Notes under the pieces: generated by a model
What the model was told of the DNA's origin: nothing
The model's input: only the letters and a program-made list of their open reading frames with translations
The model's database searches: none
Shown: in pieces, positions 32,451-41,156 of the stretch
Layout: the number at the start of each line of letters is the position of its first letter
How positions within the stretch are numbered: the stretch's first letter is position 1
Assembly (NCBI GenBank): GCA_016706055.1
Contig: JADJKL010000007.1
Location: 236,089 to 300,088 of the forward strand
Direction of reading: 5' to 3'
Source of the DNA: Chitinophagaceae bacterium
GTDB taxonomy: Bacteria; Bacteroidota; Bacteroidia; Chitinophagales; Chitinophagaceae
DNA length: 64,000 nucleotides
Position numbers and translations under genes: made by a program

Positions 32451-33941
32451 ATGAAAAAAATAAAATTTCTTCTTTTTATCGGCCTTATGATATCGGTATT
32501 ATCAGGTTGTAAAAAGAATTTACTAGATGTACCGAATCAGAATAATCCAGACTTTAAAAAAGTGTTGTCGAATGGTGATGATGTGGAGACGCTTGCAGGA
32601 GGACTATACAACACCCTTTATACAGGTCAAAATAAATTTGGCGGCGTTAAATTAATGCTTGCAGTAGCAGCGGATAATGTTTCCATTTCCTGGGGAAATG
32701 CAGGAATGAGGGATATGTCGTATGAACCCCGTAATAATGGTTGGAACAATTCAGCGGCCTATTCAAATAAAGGCCAAACAAAAGGTACATATGATGATAT
32801 GTATTCGGGTATTAATACCGCTTCATCAATCATGAAAGCATTGGCGGGTGGAGTAGTGGTAGGTGATGGAGGTGCAGGCAACGACCGTGTAAAAGCTTTC
32901 TGCCGTTTTATTCAGGGAGTTGGCTATGGCAATCTTGCGTTGATTTATGACAGAGCATTTCTGGTTGATGAAACTAAAACTGTTCCAGGTGAATTAGCTA
33001 GTGCCGTTCCTTATGATCAGGTTGCAATAGCGGCATTGGATTATCTGGATCAGGCAATTGCTTTATGCAATTCCAGTTTTACTTTACCAGCAGCATGGTT
33101 GGGAACATCTTCAGGCATGAGTAATGTAGAGTTTAAAAAACTTTGTAATACAATGGCTGCAAGAATACTAGCTTATATGCCAAGAAATAAAACACAACTT
33201 GCTGCTGTAAACTGGGCAAGGGTAAAAACATATGCTGATGCAGGTATTACAAGTGACTTTAATGTTGTAAATGATAGCTATGTTAAATGGTACGATGAGT
33301 CTTCTGATTATCTGTGTGCTGATGGATGGGGTGTTACCTCTATGTATGTTGTGCATATGATGGAACCTTCACAGCCACAACATTGGGATGATAGCCCTAG
33401 TTTTCCACAACCAGCACCTGCAGTAAACCCATTAGATAAGCGGTTAGAGTCTGATTTTGCTTATTTAAATTCAAACTGGTTTCTGCCAGCAAGAGGTTAT
33501 TATCACTTCTCTTCTTACAGAAATAAGCGGTACGATGCATTTTATGTAAATGCTGATGGCCCTAAACCTGAAATTATGAAAGCAGAAAATGATATGCTTC
33601 GTGCAGAAGCCAGAGCATATACTGCTGATGTTCCGGGAGCTGCTGGAATTATTAATACCAGCACAAGAAATACCCGTGGGCAGATGCCAGATGTTGCATC
33701 AGTTCTCGCAGATGTTGTAGCTGCAATTCATCATGAAAGACATGTAGAAATGTACGCAACTGGAGTAGGTCTACAGTTTTTTGAAATGAGAAAATTAAAC
33801 CTTCTGCAAAAAGGTACTCCATTACATTTACCAACACCAGCAGGTATTCTTGAAACCCTTGCTGTTCCAGCGCCGTTCTATACGTTCGGTTATTTGGCAA
33901 ATGCCGATGGTATAGGTACTTCAAATTCTGGTTGGAGATAA
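32451..33941 (+). CDS. SusD/RagB-family lipoprotein
   Basis: This 496-residue surface lipoprotein has the lipobox MISVLSGCKKN and the SusD-type all-helical fold: LLDVPNQNNPDF, AGGLYNTLYT, KAFCRFIQGVGYGNLALIYD, and a C-terminal region ending in HHERHVEMYATGVGLQFFEMRKL (the conserved E-R-xx-E-xx-G-R/Q-xx-x-L-R-R-like motif). It caps the SusC transporter and binds the ligand. It is co-transcribed with SusC and is followed by a strong terminator. Confidence 0.92.
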   Translation: MKKIKFLLFIGLMISVLSGCKKNLLDVPNQNNPDFKKVLSNGDDVETLAGGLYNTLYTGQNKFGGVKLMLAVAADNVSISWGNAGMRDMSYEPRNNGWNNSAAYSNKGQTKGTYDDMYSGINTASSIMKALAGGVVVGDGGAGNDRVKAFCRFIQGVGYGNLALIYDRAFLVDETKTVPGELASAVPYDQVAIAALDYLDQAIALCNSSFTLPAAWLGTSSGMSNVEFKKLCNTMAARILAYMPRNKTQLAAVNWARVKTYADAGITSDFNVVNDSYVKWYDESSDYLCADGWGVTSMYVVHMMEPSQPQHWDDSPSFPQPAPAVNPLDKRLESDFAYLNSNWFLPARGYYHFSSYRNKRYDAFYVNADGPKPEIMKAENDMLRAEARAYTADVPGAAGIINTSTRNTRGQMPDVASVLADVVAAIHHERHVEMYATGVGLQFFEMRKLNLLQKGTPLHLPTPAGILETLAVPAPFYTFGYLANADGIGTSNSGWR

Positions 33942-33967
33942 AAAAAAGATATAAATTTTAATAAATG

Positions 33968-34000
33968 CCGGACTGTGAACTTTCACAGTCCGGTTTTTTT
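33968..34000 (+). terminator. Strong rho-independent terminator after susD
   Basis: CCGGACTGTGA and TCACAGTCCGG form a perfect 11-bp stem with an ACTT loop, followed by seven T. It is 26 bases after the SusD stop codon. Confidence 0.92.
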
Positions 34001-34072
34001 ATGGCACAGAGAAATGATAGAACCAAGATTTCTTTGATTAAAAAGGATTAAACCGGAATAAAAGAATTTCTT

Positions 34073-34489
34073 TTATTCCGAAGATTCTTTTGGCATGGCA
34101 GGGAACAGAATTTTGTTATGAATTCTCTTAAACTGAAGTGAGCTGGCACCAAAATTAATAAGGAGACCTGTTGAAACATTTGATGCTTCTATATAGTTAA
34201 TAGCTTGGGCAAGATGAGTATTGTCTAATTCTGATTTTGCTTTTATCTCAAGAGAAACATTTTGTTCAATCCAAAAGTCAACTCTTCTCAATCCAATTTT
34301 ATCACCCTTATAATGTATAGGAATCTCAAACTCTTCTTCAAACTTTATTCCGGCGGCTTTCATTTCAATAGCCAGTGCTCTTTGATAAATATATTCCTGA
34401 AAACCCGGACCCATAACACGGTGAACTTCCATTGCACAACCAATAATCTTATGAGTTAGTTCTTTAAAAGGAAGTTCCCGTTCTCCCAT
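34073..34489 (-). CDS. GxxExxY protein
   Basis: This 138-residue protein fits the GxxExxY family. The naming motif is in VMGPGFQEYIYQRAL near residue 26. Nuclease-like elements are IPIHYKGDKIGLRRVDFWIE (acidic residue after a strand) and VSLEIKAKSEL (ExK). The fold is related to the PD-(D/E)xK nucleases, but activity has not been shown to my knowledge. It lies ~30 bases after the dnaN stop on the same strand. Confidence 0.88.
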   Translation of the reverse strand: MGERELPFKELTHKIIGCAMEVHRVMGPGFQEYIYQRALAIEMKAAGIKFEEEFEIPIHYKGDKIGLRRVDFWIEQNVSLEIKAKSELDNTHLAQAINYIEASNVSTGLLINFGASSLQFKRIHNKILFPAMPKESSE

Positions 34490-34519
34490 AAATCTAGATG
34501 AATCAAAAAAATCTTAGTT

Positions 34520-35634
34520 CTATTGGTTAAGCATCAGCGGCATCACCAACATCAGCAACTCTTCATTTTCATCAAGATCAGTTGGTTTTATAATTCCTGC
34601 TTTTGTAGGTGTAGAAAGCTCCATGGTGATTTCATCACTTTCCGCAGCACTAAGCATTTCAATTAAAAATCTTGCATTGAAAGCAATCATCAGGTCTTCA
34701 CCATTGTACTGGCATTTCATTCTTTCGTTTCCTTCAAAAGAAAAATCAACATCTTGTGCGGCTAATTGTAATTCGCTGCCGCTTATGCTCAATGCTACCT
34801 GGTTTGTGCTTTTGTTACTGAACACACTTACACGGCGGAGGGCAGATTGAAAATCATTTTTATTAACAGTCAGTTTATAAGGATTATCAGTTGGTATTAC
34901 CACTTTGTAATCAGGAAATCTTGCATCAATCAGGCGGCAACTCATTTGCGTAGTGCCGTGTAGTACAAAAAGATGATTGCTATTATAGCTTACCGTAATT
35001 TCTTCGTCCGTAAACGGAATAGCAGCTTTTAATAAGCTCAATGGTTTTCTTGGTGCAATAAACGAATCTGTCTTCGGGCATTTAACATCTGTTCTTTTAT
35101 AACGAACCAAACGATGTGCATCTGTTGCTACCGCTTGCAAACCTTTTTTATCCAACTCAAAGAAAACACCGGTCATGGCTGGGCGAAGATCATCCGTACT
35201 GGTAGCAAACAGTGTTTTGTTGATGGCAGTTACCAAAGCAGAAGCAGGCATAGTGAAAGAAGTAGTATCATCTGCAGTTGGCTCCTTAGGAAAATTATCC
35301 GGATTCTCTCCCATCACTTTATACTTACCATTATCACTGGTAATTTCAATACCGAAGTTCTTATCAATCGTAAAAGTAAGAGGCTGATCAGGAATATTCT
35401 TTAAAGAGTCCATGAGTATTTTAGCAGGAATACAAACCTTGCCGCTTTCCTTTGCTTCAATATCAAGTTGAACTCTCATTACTGTTTCCAGGTCGGTAGC
35501 AACTACGGTCAATTTGTTTTTTCTACTTCAAATAGAAAATCTTCTAAGATTGGCAACACGGTGTTAGCATTAATAACACCTGCAATGTGCTGTAGTTGTT
35601 TTAATAAAGAAGAGGAGGATGCGATAAACTTCAT
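34520..35634 (-). CDS. dnaN: DNA polymerase III beta sliding clamp (one-base frameshift near N-terminus)
   Basis: The clamp encircles DNA and tethers polymerase III. The frame 35512-34520 (330 aa) contains LTVVATDLETVMRVQLDIEA, DNFPKEP, ATDAHRLVRYKRTD, SCRLIDARFPDYKVVIPTDN and the C-terminal LMLVMPLML, the usual DnaN landmarks. The first ~40 residues are missing from it but are present upstream in another frame from an ATG at 35634 (MKFIASSSSLLKQLQHIAG ... DFLFEVEKTN then stop). One extra A in the A6 run (T6 at 35517-35522) joins them as FEVEKNKLTVVAT. An essential gene is not expected to be broken, so a sequence error is most likely. Confidence 0.93.
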
Positions 35635-35828
35635 CAGTATATTTTTTATTGTACTTTATACCGTTCTCTGGTATGTGGCGAAACTACTGATTTTTCTATT
35701 CATCAATCACCTGTTTTTCAGCTGGATATTAACAATTAATGTAGAAAACTTTGACCGAAAGAATCTCCAATTTCGCTACGGCTAACCCACAACTACTTAG
35801 TATCTTGGCTTTTCTCAATTAAACTTAT

Positions 35829-37150
35829 ATGCTGGATAAATTATTTGGATGGGGAAAGAAGAAAGCCGAACCGGAACAAAGCCCCGCTATTCCTTTTGGC
35901 CGCTATTCGGACAATAATAAGCCATTAGCGAAAGTGAATAGATGGACGGACGCAGAAACGCTTTACAAGGAAAAGAAATACACCGAAAGCATGGATGCTT
36001 TTTCGATTACTTGCGGGATGATGAAGCGGCTAATGTTGTATATGAGAGAAATGGAGCAGAAGGCAGGTTTCATTTCTACCAAGGTTCCAAAATAGTAAGA
36101 GGCACATTTAGTGCTGAAAGAATAAATGCAGAAGTTACACTGGCTCGTATGGCACAGCCGTCTGTTCCGGTAATGCGGCGTTTGCTCGAAATGAATTTCA
36201 ATCTGTTCTACGGTCGCTTTGCATTGGAAAACGAAAGGCTTTGTATGAAATTCGATAGCGACCCAAGTGCTGCCAGCCCCAGCAAATTGTATTACGGATT
36301 AAAAGAACTGGCCACCAAAGCAGATAAGCAGGATGATTTACTGGTGCAGGATTTCGCTACACTAGAAACTACCGACAGCGAACATATAACACCTGTTTCT
36401 GATGCGGAGAAGACGGTGAAATACGAGTACTTGCAAAAATGGATCAAGGAAACGTTGGATTATATTAATACGTTAGATGCAGAAAAATTTGCAGGTGGCA
36501 TTGCTTACATGCTGCTATCGCTTATCTATCGTATCGACTATTTAATTACTCCCGAAGGAAAACTGCTGAATGACCTTGAAAAAATTGGCGGCATCTATTT
36601 TAAAAAAGATGAACGATCCGTTGTAGAAAAAAGTAAGGATATGGTTGAAGAGTTTAAAAAATTTCAGCAACTATCAAAAGAAGAAATAAATAGCTATCTA
36701 TTTCATTCTCGTTACACTTATTCAGTAGTAGCGCCACAACCATACAAAACAATTACAGATTCCATTCATGGTGCCAATCAGAATATGGTTTGGTACAGAG
36801 ATAACAATCATCCGCTCATTGCTTCGCAGACAATTGAGTATGGTATTATGTTTTGCCAGTACACTTACAGTCTTCCTAAAGCAATTACTGAGCTGAATCA
36901 TTTATTTATGATGATTAACTATCCGCATTATTTTGCAGCACTTGGCTTTGGCAATGAATATTATAATGCAGAAAGAAATTCATTCGATGCAAAGAACATA
37001 ACAGAGCAGATAAAAGTCATTCAGCAAAAATGGAAAGAGAAATTTCCGTTGATGAGTTTTAAAACAGAGAACCTTCGTTTCGATAACCTGGTAAATTTTA
37101 ATTACTCATTTACTAATGAAATGGAGTTTTTAAATATGGAACCTAAATAA
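35829..37150 (+). CDS. Conserved protein with YbjN/T3SS-chaperone-like region (one-base frameshift)
   Basis: Two overlapping frames make one protein of about 440 residues. The first (35829-36095) starts MLDKLFGWGKKKAEPE and reads to YTESMDAF. Then one base is missing in the T5 run at 35999-36003, after which the second frame continues FDYLRDDEAANVVYERNG. The stretch VMRRLLEMNFNLFYGRFALE followed by LCMKFDSD resembles YbjN-type domains, and a helical C-terminal half follows. There is no signal peptide. The next gene also has a YbjN-like C-terminus, which suggests a shared pathway. Function is not known to me. Confidence 0.7.
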
Positions 37151-37195
37151 ACCATAGATAAAACGTAATCACCAAAATCAAAATAATCAGCGGTA

Positions 37196-38296
37196 ATGGA
37201 CATACAGCTCATCATAGAAAAATACCAGAAAGCAATAATTCAAATTGCTACACAAAGTGGAACCGGCACGGGGTTTTATTTAAAAGAATTTGATCTTATT
37301 GTTACCAATGCCCATGTAGTGGCAGATGATGCAGAAGTAACCATTGCGGGCAAGGCATTCGAAAAAGCCTTGTCAAGAGTTTGGTACACCGATAGAAAAC
37401 ATGATCTTGCTTTTTTACAAGCTCCGACCGGGATTGAATTGGCTGATGTACAATTAGGATTGTATGAGCAAATGAAAGATGGTGATGCTGTTGTTGCTAT
37501 TGGTCATCCGTACGGATTAAATTATACAGCTACACAAGGTGTTATTTCCAAAGTAGATCGCATACGGGATGGTTTAAAATTTATACAGATAGATGCTGCC
37601 ATCAATCCCGGCAATAGCGGCGGTCCGTTAGTAAATATGAATGGTGAAATAATTGGCGTCAATTCATTCATTATTCGTGGCGGCGATAATCTTGGCTTTG
37701 CATTGCCTGTAAGTTATTTAAGAGAAGCATTACAACTTTATTTGCCCAACAAAGGGCAAGCATCTGCACGGTGTTTTAGTTGCGATTATCTTGTTACAAC
37801 TGCTAATATTGACTCCAATAAATATTGCCCCAGTTGCGGCACTGAAATAAAGCTTCCTGAAATACCCGAAAAAGAAGTAGAAGCAACTGGCACAGCCAAA
37901 ACAATTGAATCCATTTTAAAAGAGTTGGGTAAAGATGTGCGATTAGCCAGAGAAGGTGTAAATAACTGGAGTGTAAAAGAAGGTTCTGCAAAAATTAAGA
38001 TTACGTACAATGCCGAAAACTTTTTTGTGGCAGGCGATGCCTATCTCTGCCAGTTACCGGCAGATGTAACGAAGATAAAACCGCTGTATGAATTTTTGTT
38101 GCAGGAAAATTTTCGCACCCATGGTTTAGTACTTAGTTGTGTGAAGCAAAATATTATTTTAAGCCGGATAATTTACGATTTGGATATGTCAGTTGAAAAC
38201 GGCGCAGCAGCTTTCCGTAATCTTTTTCAGAAAGCAGATTACTACGATGATTATTTGAAGAACGAATACAGTTGTGTGGACCGACTTGAAGAATAA
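37196..38296 (+). CDS. Trypsin-like serine protease with zinc ribbon and YbjN-like C-terminus
   Basis: This 366-residue protein has three parts. Residues ~10-185 are a trypsin-like/HtrA-type domain: TGFYLKEFDLIVTNAHVVAD (His), HDLAFLQA (Asp) and AAINPGNSGGPLVNMNGEIIGV (Ser), so the catalytic triad is complete. Residues ~195-220 hold two Cys pairs (RCFSCDY and YCPSCGTE), a zinc ribbon. The last ~130 residues (IESILKELGKDVRLAREGVNNW, LYEFLLQENFRTHGLVLSC) look like a YbjN-type fold. There is no signal peptide, unlike HtrA/DegP, so it probably acts in the cytoplasm. It is preceded at 45 bases by a gene with a similar YbjN-like region and followed by recX. Confidence 0.82.
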   Translation: MDIQLIIEKYQKAIIQIATQSGTGTGFYLKEFDLIVTNAHVVADDAEVTIAGKAFEKALSRVWYTDRKHDLAFLQAPTGIELADVQLGLYEQMKDGDAVVAIGHPYGLNYTATQGVISKVDRIRDGLKFIQIDAAINPGNSGGPLVNMNGEIIGVNSFIIRGGDNLGFALPVSYLREALQLYLPNKGQASARCFSCDYLVTTANIDSNKYCPSCGTEIKLPEIPEKEVEATGTAKTIESILKELGKDVRLAREGVNNWSVKEGSAKIKITYNAENFFVAGDAYLCQLPADVTKIKPLYEFLLQENFRTHGLVLSCVKQNIILSRIIYDLDMSVENGAAAFRNLFQKADYYDDYLKNEYSCVDRLEE

Positions 38297-38304
38297 ATAC
38301 ATTG

Positions 38305-38772
38305 ATGTATAAAAAATATCTTACCAAAGAACAAGCAGTACAAAAATTAAAACATTACTGTGCTTACCAGGAACGGTGCCACAATGATGTAAAGGATAAG
38401 CTATACAAGCTCGGTGTTTGGAAAAAAGAACATGATGAAATTATCGCAGCACTAATAGAAGAGAATTATCTGAACGAAGAACGGTTTGCCATTGCTTATG
38501 CGGGAGGAAAATTCCGCATCAACAGTTGGGGCCGTGTAAAAATAAAATATGCACTCAAGCAAAAGCAGATAAGCGAATACTGTATTAAAAAAGCAATGAA
38601 GCAGATAAGCGAAGAGGATTATATGAAACTGCTGAATAAACTTGCCAAAGAAAAATATGCTGCACTTAAAGCAGATCAATACCTTGTTCGAAAAAAGAAA
38701 ACAATGGATTATCTTATTACAAAAGGCTTTGAAACAAACCTGGTAGCGGCGGCGTTGGTGAAAGAGAAGTAA
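38305..38772 (+). CDS. recX: Regulatory protein RecX
   Basis: This ~155-residue protein restrains RecA filaments. RecX repeats are visible: AVQKLKHYCAYQERCHNDVKDKL, EIIAALIEENYLNEERFAIAYAGGKFR and GRVKIKYALKQKQISEYCIKKAM. The start is the ATG at 38305 (a TTG precedes it). Its stop codon TAA is the first three bases of palindromic repeat L copy B, so the repeat abuts the gene exactly. Confidence 0.9.
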   Translation: MYKKYLTKEQAVQKLKHYCAYQERCHNDVKDKLYKLGVWKKEHDEIIAALIEENYLNEERFAIAYAGGKFRINSWGRVKIKYALKQKQISEYCIKKAMKQISEEDYMKLLNKLAKEKYAALKADQYLVRKKKTMDYLITKGFETNLVAAALVKEK

Positions 38773-38960
38773 CGGATACGGCTTGGCGATGTGGCGGCAT
38801 TTGAAAATCGTCAGCCCGTAACCGAAGCTAAATTTATAAATAAAAGTTGATTGTAAGAACTAAAGCCAAATGGTTATTCGTCTGCTGGAACAAAAGCCCA
38901 ATAGCGAACAAAAGGTTGAAAATATATTCGTCGCCCCGCCATATTGCCAAACCGCCTGTT
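38770..38960. repeat. Long palindromic repeat L, copy B (191 bp)
   Basis: This second copy of the repeat at 22165-22354 begins TAACGGATACGGC and ends CCGCCTGTT. Its end arms are 38779-38797 and 38936-38954 (16 of 19 complementary). It supplies the recX stop codon at one end and, with the next base, the stop codon of the beta-lactamase-like gene (TTA at 38959-38961) at the other. Confidence 0.9.
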
Positions 38961-38966
38961 AGCGGC
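38957..38966. repeat. Cassette B boundary inverted repeat, left arm
   Basis: TGTTAGCGGC is the exact reverse complement of 40193-40202 on the other side of the cargo gene. The AGCGGC part differs from cassette A, yet matches its own partner. Confidence 0.8.
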
Positions 38967-40143
38967 TGGTTTTATTGTCCCTTAATGTTAGCGCATACTT
39001 AAATATTTCATCATAAACAGTTGTTTTGAAATTTTTCAATTCAGCTTCTTTCAACTCTGTATTCATAAAGAGAATGATGCCAACTTTTTCCTTAGTGTCA
39101 TAATACATAAATGTCCTTACTCCTGGGTCTCCACCTGTATGCCCAACTCTTTTGCCGTTATTATCAAATGCCCAAAATAGCCCTTCATTACGCTTGACTA
39201 AATCGACATTATCTGGCTTAACTGCCTCTGTGAACTGCGGTTTAGTCATTTCCGCAACAGATTTCTTTTTTAATATTCTTATTCCGTTACTTTTTCCTCC
39301 ATTCAAAAGGCAGATAAAAAACTTCGATAAATCTGAGACTGATGTTCTAACTCCTCCATCGGGATAAGTTGTCAAGCCATAAGGTTTAATTACTTTAAGC
39401 GTATCAGTTTCTCTGTTATATAGTATTGAATGATTGGCCAAGTTGATTTCAGAAAAGAACCAGCCTGTATTGTCCATCTTGAGAGGATTAAAAATAAAAT
39501 GTTTACTGTATTCATTTAGTTTTTCTCCTGTTCTTATTTCAATAATATAACCAGCCAATCCGGCAGCAATGTTTGAATAATTAAAATACTTACCTGGTTT
39601 GAATTTCAAAAAGTTATCTTGATTATAATATTTTCCTTTGGTGTCAAAATAGTTTTTTAAAAAATCTCCCAATTGTTCTGGCGAATCGCCACCATAATAA
39701 TAAGAATTATCGTACAAAGGCTCTTGGTCTGTTATACCAGATGTATGTGTAGCAAGATTTCTCAAAGTAATTATTTCATTTGGAAAGAAGGGATTAATAA
39801 CCTTAAATGGCAAATAGTTATTAATGTCCACATCAAGCGATAGTTTATTTTCTTCAACAGCGTGCATCAGACAAACTCCTGTTATGGTTTTACTTATTGA
39901 GGCAATATTCATGATAGTATTTGGAGTAAATGGTGTTTTGTTGACCTTGTCAGCATATCCATATCCATGCGACCAAGCCACTTTTTTATCAACTACTATT
40001 GCGGTTCCAATTCCAACCATTCCAGATTCAGCCATTTTATTTTCAATGAAGCTGTCAATATAAGTCGCTTTATTTTGCCCTATAGAATCTTGAGTGTATG
40101 AAATAGATAATAGAAGTAAGAGTATAACGATAAATGTTTTCAT
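38959..40143 (-). CDS. Secreted serine hydrolase, class C beta-lactamase family (cassette B cargo)
   Basis: This 394-residue exported protein has a signal peptide (MKTFIVILLLLLSISYTQ). The beta-lactamase/penicillin-binding-protein motifs are present: SISK (SxxK, catalytic Ser) near residue 83, YSN in FNYSNIAAGLAG (YxN), and GHTGGDPG (KTG-like HTG) near the end. Members include esterases, D-aminopeptidases and AmpC-type lactamases; resistance cannot be inferred from these motifs. The stop codon TAA is formed by the boundary sequence GCCGCTAA, so the cassette edge coincides with the gene end. Confidence 0.85.
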   Translation of the reverse strand: MKTFIVILLLLLSISYTQDSIGQNKATYIDSFIENKMAESGMVGIGTAIVVDKKVAWSHGYGYADKVNKTPFTPNTIMNIASISKTITGVCLMHAVEENKLSLDVDINNYLPFKVINPFFPNEIITLRNLATHTSGITDQEPLYDNSYYYGGDSPEQLGDFLKNYFDTKGKYYNQDNFLKFKPGKYFNYSNIAAGLAGYIIEIRTGEKLNEYSKHFIFNPLKMDNTGWFFSEINLANHSILYNRETDTLKVIKPYGLTTYPDGGVRTSVSDLSKFFICLLNGGKSNGIRILKKKSVAEMTKPQFTEAVKPDNVDLVKRNEGLFWAFDNNGKRVGHTGGDPGVRTFMYYDTKEKVGIILFMNTELKEAELKNFKTTVYDEIFKYALTLRDNKTSR

Positions 40144-40192
40144 TTTTAAACTTAATTATTTATTTGCATCATGGTCGGTCGGCGGTCAACTT

Positions 40193-40232
40193 GCCGCTAA
40201 CACATAAATTTATGATATAAGACGTATCACAC
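40193..40232. repeat. Cassette B right boundary and hairpin R, copy B
   Basis: GCCGCTAACA (40193-40202) complements the left arm. AACACATAAATTTATGATA (40199-40217) repeats the left half of hairpin R copy A with one difference. The right half is degenerate here (GTATCACAC). Confidence 0.75.
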
Positions 40233-40332
40233 AAAATAAAACAGCAGTTGAAAACCAATATTTTAGTGTTATACAAATTAAATTGTCGTTAGGACAATCC
40301 AATCTTTACTCTTTAAAATATATTGGTTAATA

Positions 40333-40551
40333 CTACTGATCTTTTTCATCATTTCTATAATCAAGTATATCTCCCGGTTGGCAATCCAGCACTTTACAAA
40401 TAGCTTCCAGTGTGCTAAAACGTATTGCTTTTGCTTTACCCGTTTTTAATATAGAAAGATTAGATAGTGTAAGCTCCACTTTTTCCGAAAGTTCATTCAG
40501 CGACATCTTTCGCTTCGCCATCATTACATCAAGGTTTACAATAATTGGCAT
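40333..40551 (-). CDS. Small Cro/C1-type helix-turn-helix regulator (YozG-like)
   Basis: This 72-residue protein is an XRE-type DNA-binding domain: MAKRKMSLNELSEKVELTLSNLSILKTGKAKAIRFSTLEAICKVLDCQPGDILDY contains the HTH and the closing helix of the YozG/Cro family. It begins 4 bases after the DUF2975 stop. The DUF2975/YozG-like pair is common in Firmicutes and Bacteroidota. A perfect palindrome upstream of the pair could be its operator. Confidence 0.88.
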   Translation of the reverse strand: MPIIVNLDVMMAKRKMSLNELSEKVELTLSNLSILKTGKAKAIRFSTLEAICKVLDCQPGDILDYRNDEKDQ

Positions 40552-40554
40552 AGC

Positions 40555-41091
40555 TTAAACAGTTAAATCGTTTTCGTTTTGAATGTCTACTCCCTTTTTG
40601 AAAATAATTGCAATAATATAAACTACAGCTCCCATCAAAATAAATGCTTGACTGTCCGCCCAAAATTGGTTTAAGTTATCGGTAACAAATCCTTGATGTT
40701 TTAAACTTTTAGTTAACTGCCTGGCAATGTGGCTTAACAGTCCAATTGAAAGGGTGAAATAACTAAGTTGTAAAATTTGTCTTGCAACAAAACTGTTGAA
40801 TGGTTTTGTTAAGTCCATTTTATGCATAAGCATAATAACTATGTAAAAAAGGAAGGCTTTTAAAATTGAAATGATTAGAATAAAGCTATAGACACCGAAA
40901 AAAACTAATTTACTCTCTTTATACATTTCAGATAAGTCCAGCTTTTGATAAAGATTTTGGACAAATTCGGGGTTATACAAGCTAAAAAAGAAATTTACTA
41001 ATAAGCCCCCAGCTTCAATGGACAAGCCGACAAAGATGAGCCAAGCCACAATATGTAAGCCTTTAAATACGAAGTTGTTTGTTTTTGACAT
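40555..41091 (-). CDS. DUF2975 membrane protein
   Basis: This 178-residue protein has four membrane helices (VAWLIFVGLSIEAGGLLVNF, LVFFGVYSFILIISILKAFL, ILQLSYFTLSIGLLSHI, FILMGAVVYIIAIIF), the topology of DUF2975. It is followed immediately by the small HTH regulator, the usual partner of this family. The pair may act as a membrane sensor and regulator; that is inference. Confidence 0.82.
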   Translation of the reverse strand: MSKTNNFVFKGLHIVAWLIFVGLSIEAGGLLVNFFFSLYNPEFVQNLYQKLDLSEMYKESKLVFFGVYSFILIISILKAFLFYIVIMLMHKMDLTKPFNSFVARQILQLSYFTLSIGLLSHIARQLTKSLKHQGFVTDNLNQFWADSQAFILMGAVVYIIAIIFKKGVDIQNENDLTV

Positions 41092-41127
41092 AATGGTTAA
41101 GTGTTTGAATTATGTCGCAAATATAAT

Positions 41128-41156
41128 AAATATTTATTGATAAACAATAAATATTT
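41128..41156. promoter_or_regulatory. Perfect palindrome upstream of DUF2975/HTH operon (candidate operator)
   Basis: AAATATTTATTG (41128-41139) and its exact complement (41145-41156) flank a 5-base centre, 37 bases upstream of the DUF2975 start. The position and dyad symmetry suit a binding site for the HTH protein encoded by the operon. Confidence 0.45.

Noticed and set aside
21072..33941. Alginate utilisation locus made of the PL7 lyase and the SusC/SusD pair
   Set aside because: The genes are 7 kb apart on opposite strands, with LPS, membrane and hypothetical genes between them.
34520..35634. dnaN as a marker for a nearby origin
   Set aside because: No dnaA or gyrB is nearby, no DnaA-box cluster was noticed around it, and the better box cluster is at 13.0-13.5 kb.
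22165..40232. Classical integron
   Set aside because: No tyrosine integrase gene is visible, the cassettes are 16 kb apart rather than in an array, and the complementary bases flank the cargo instead of lying within one attC site.
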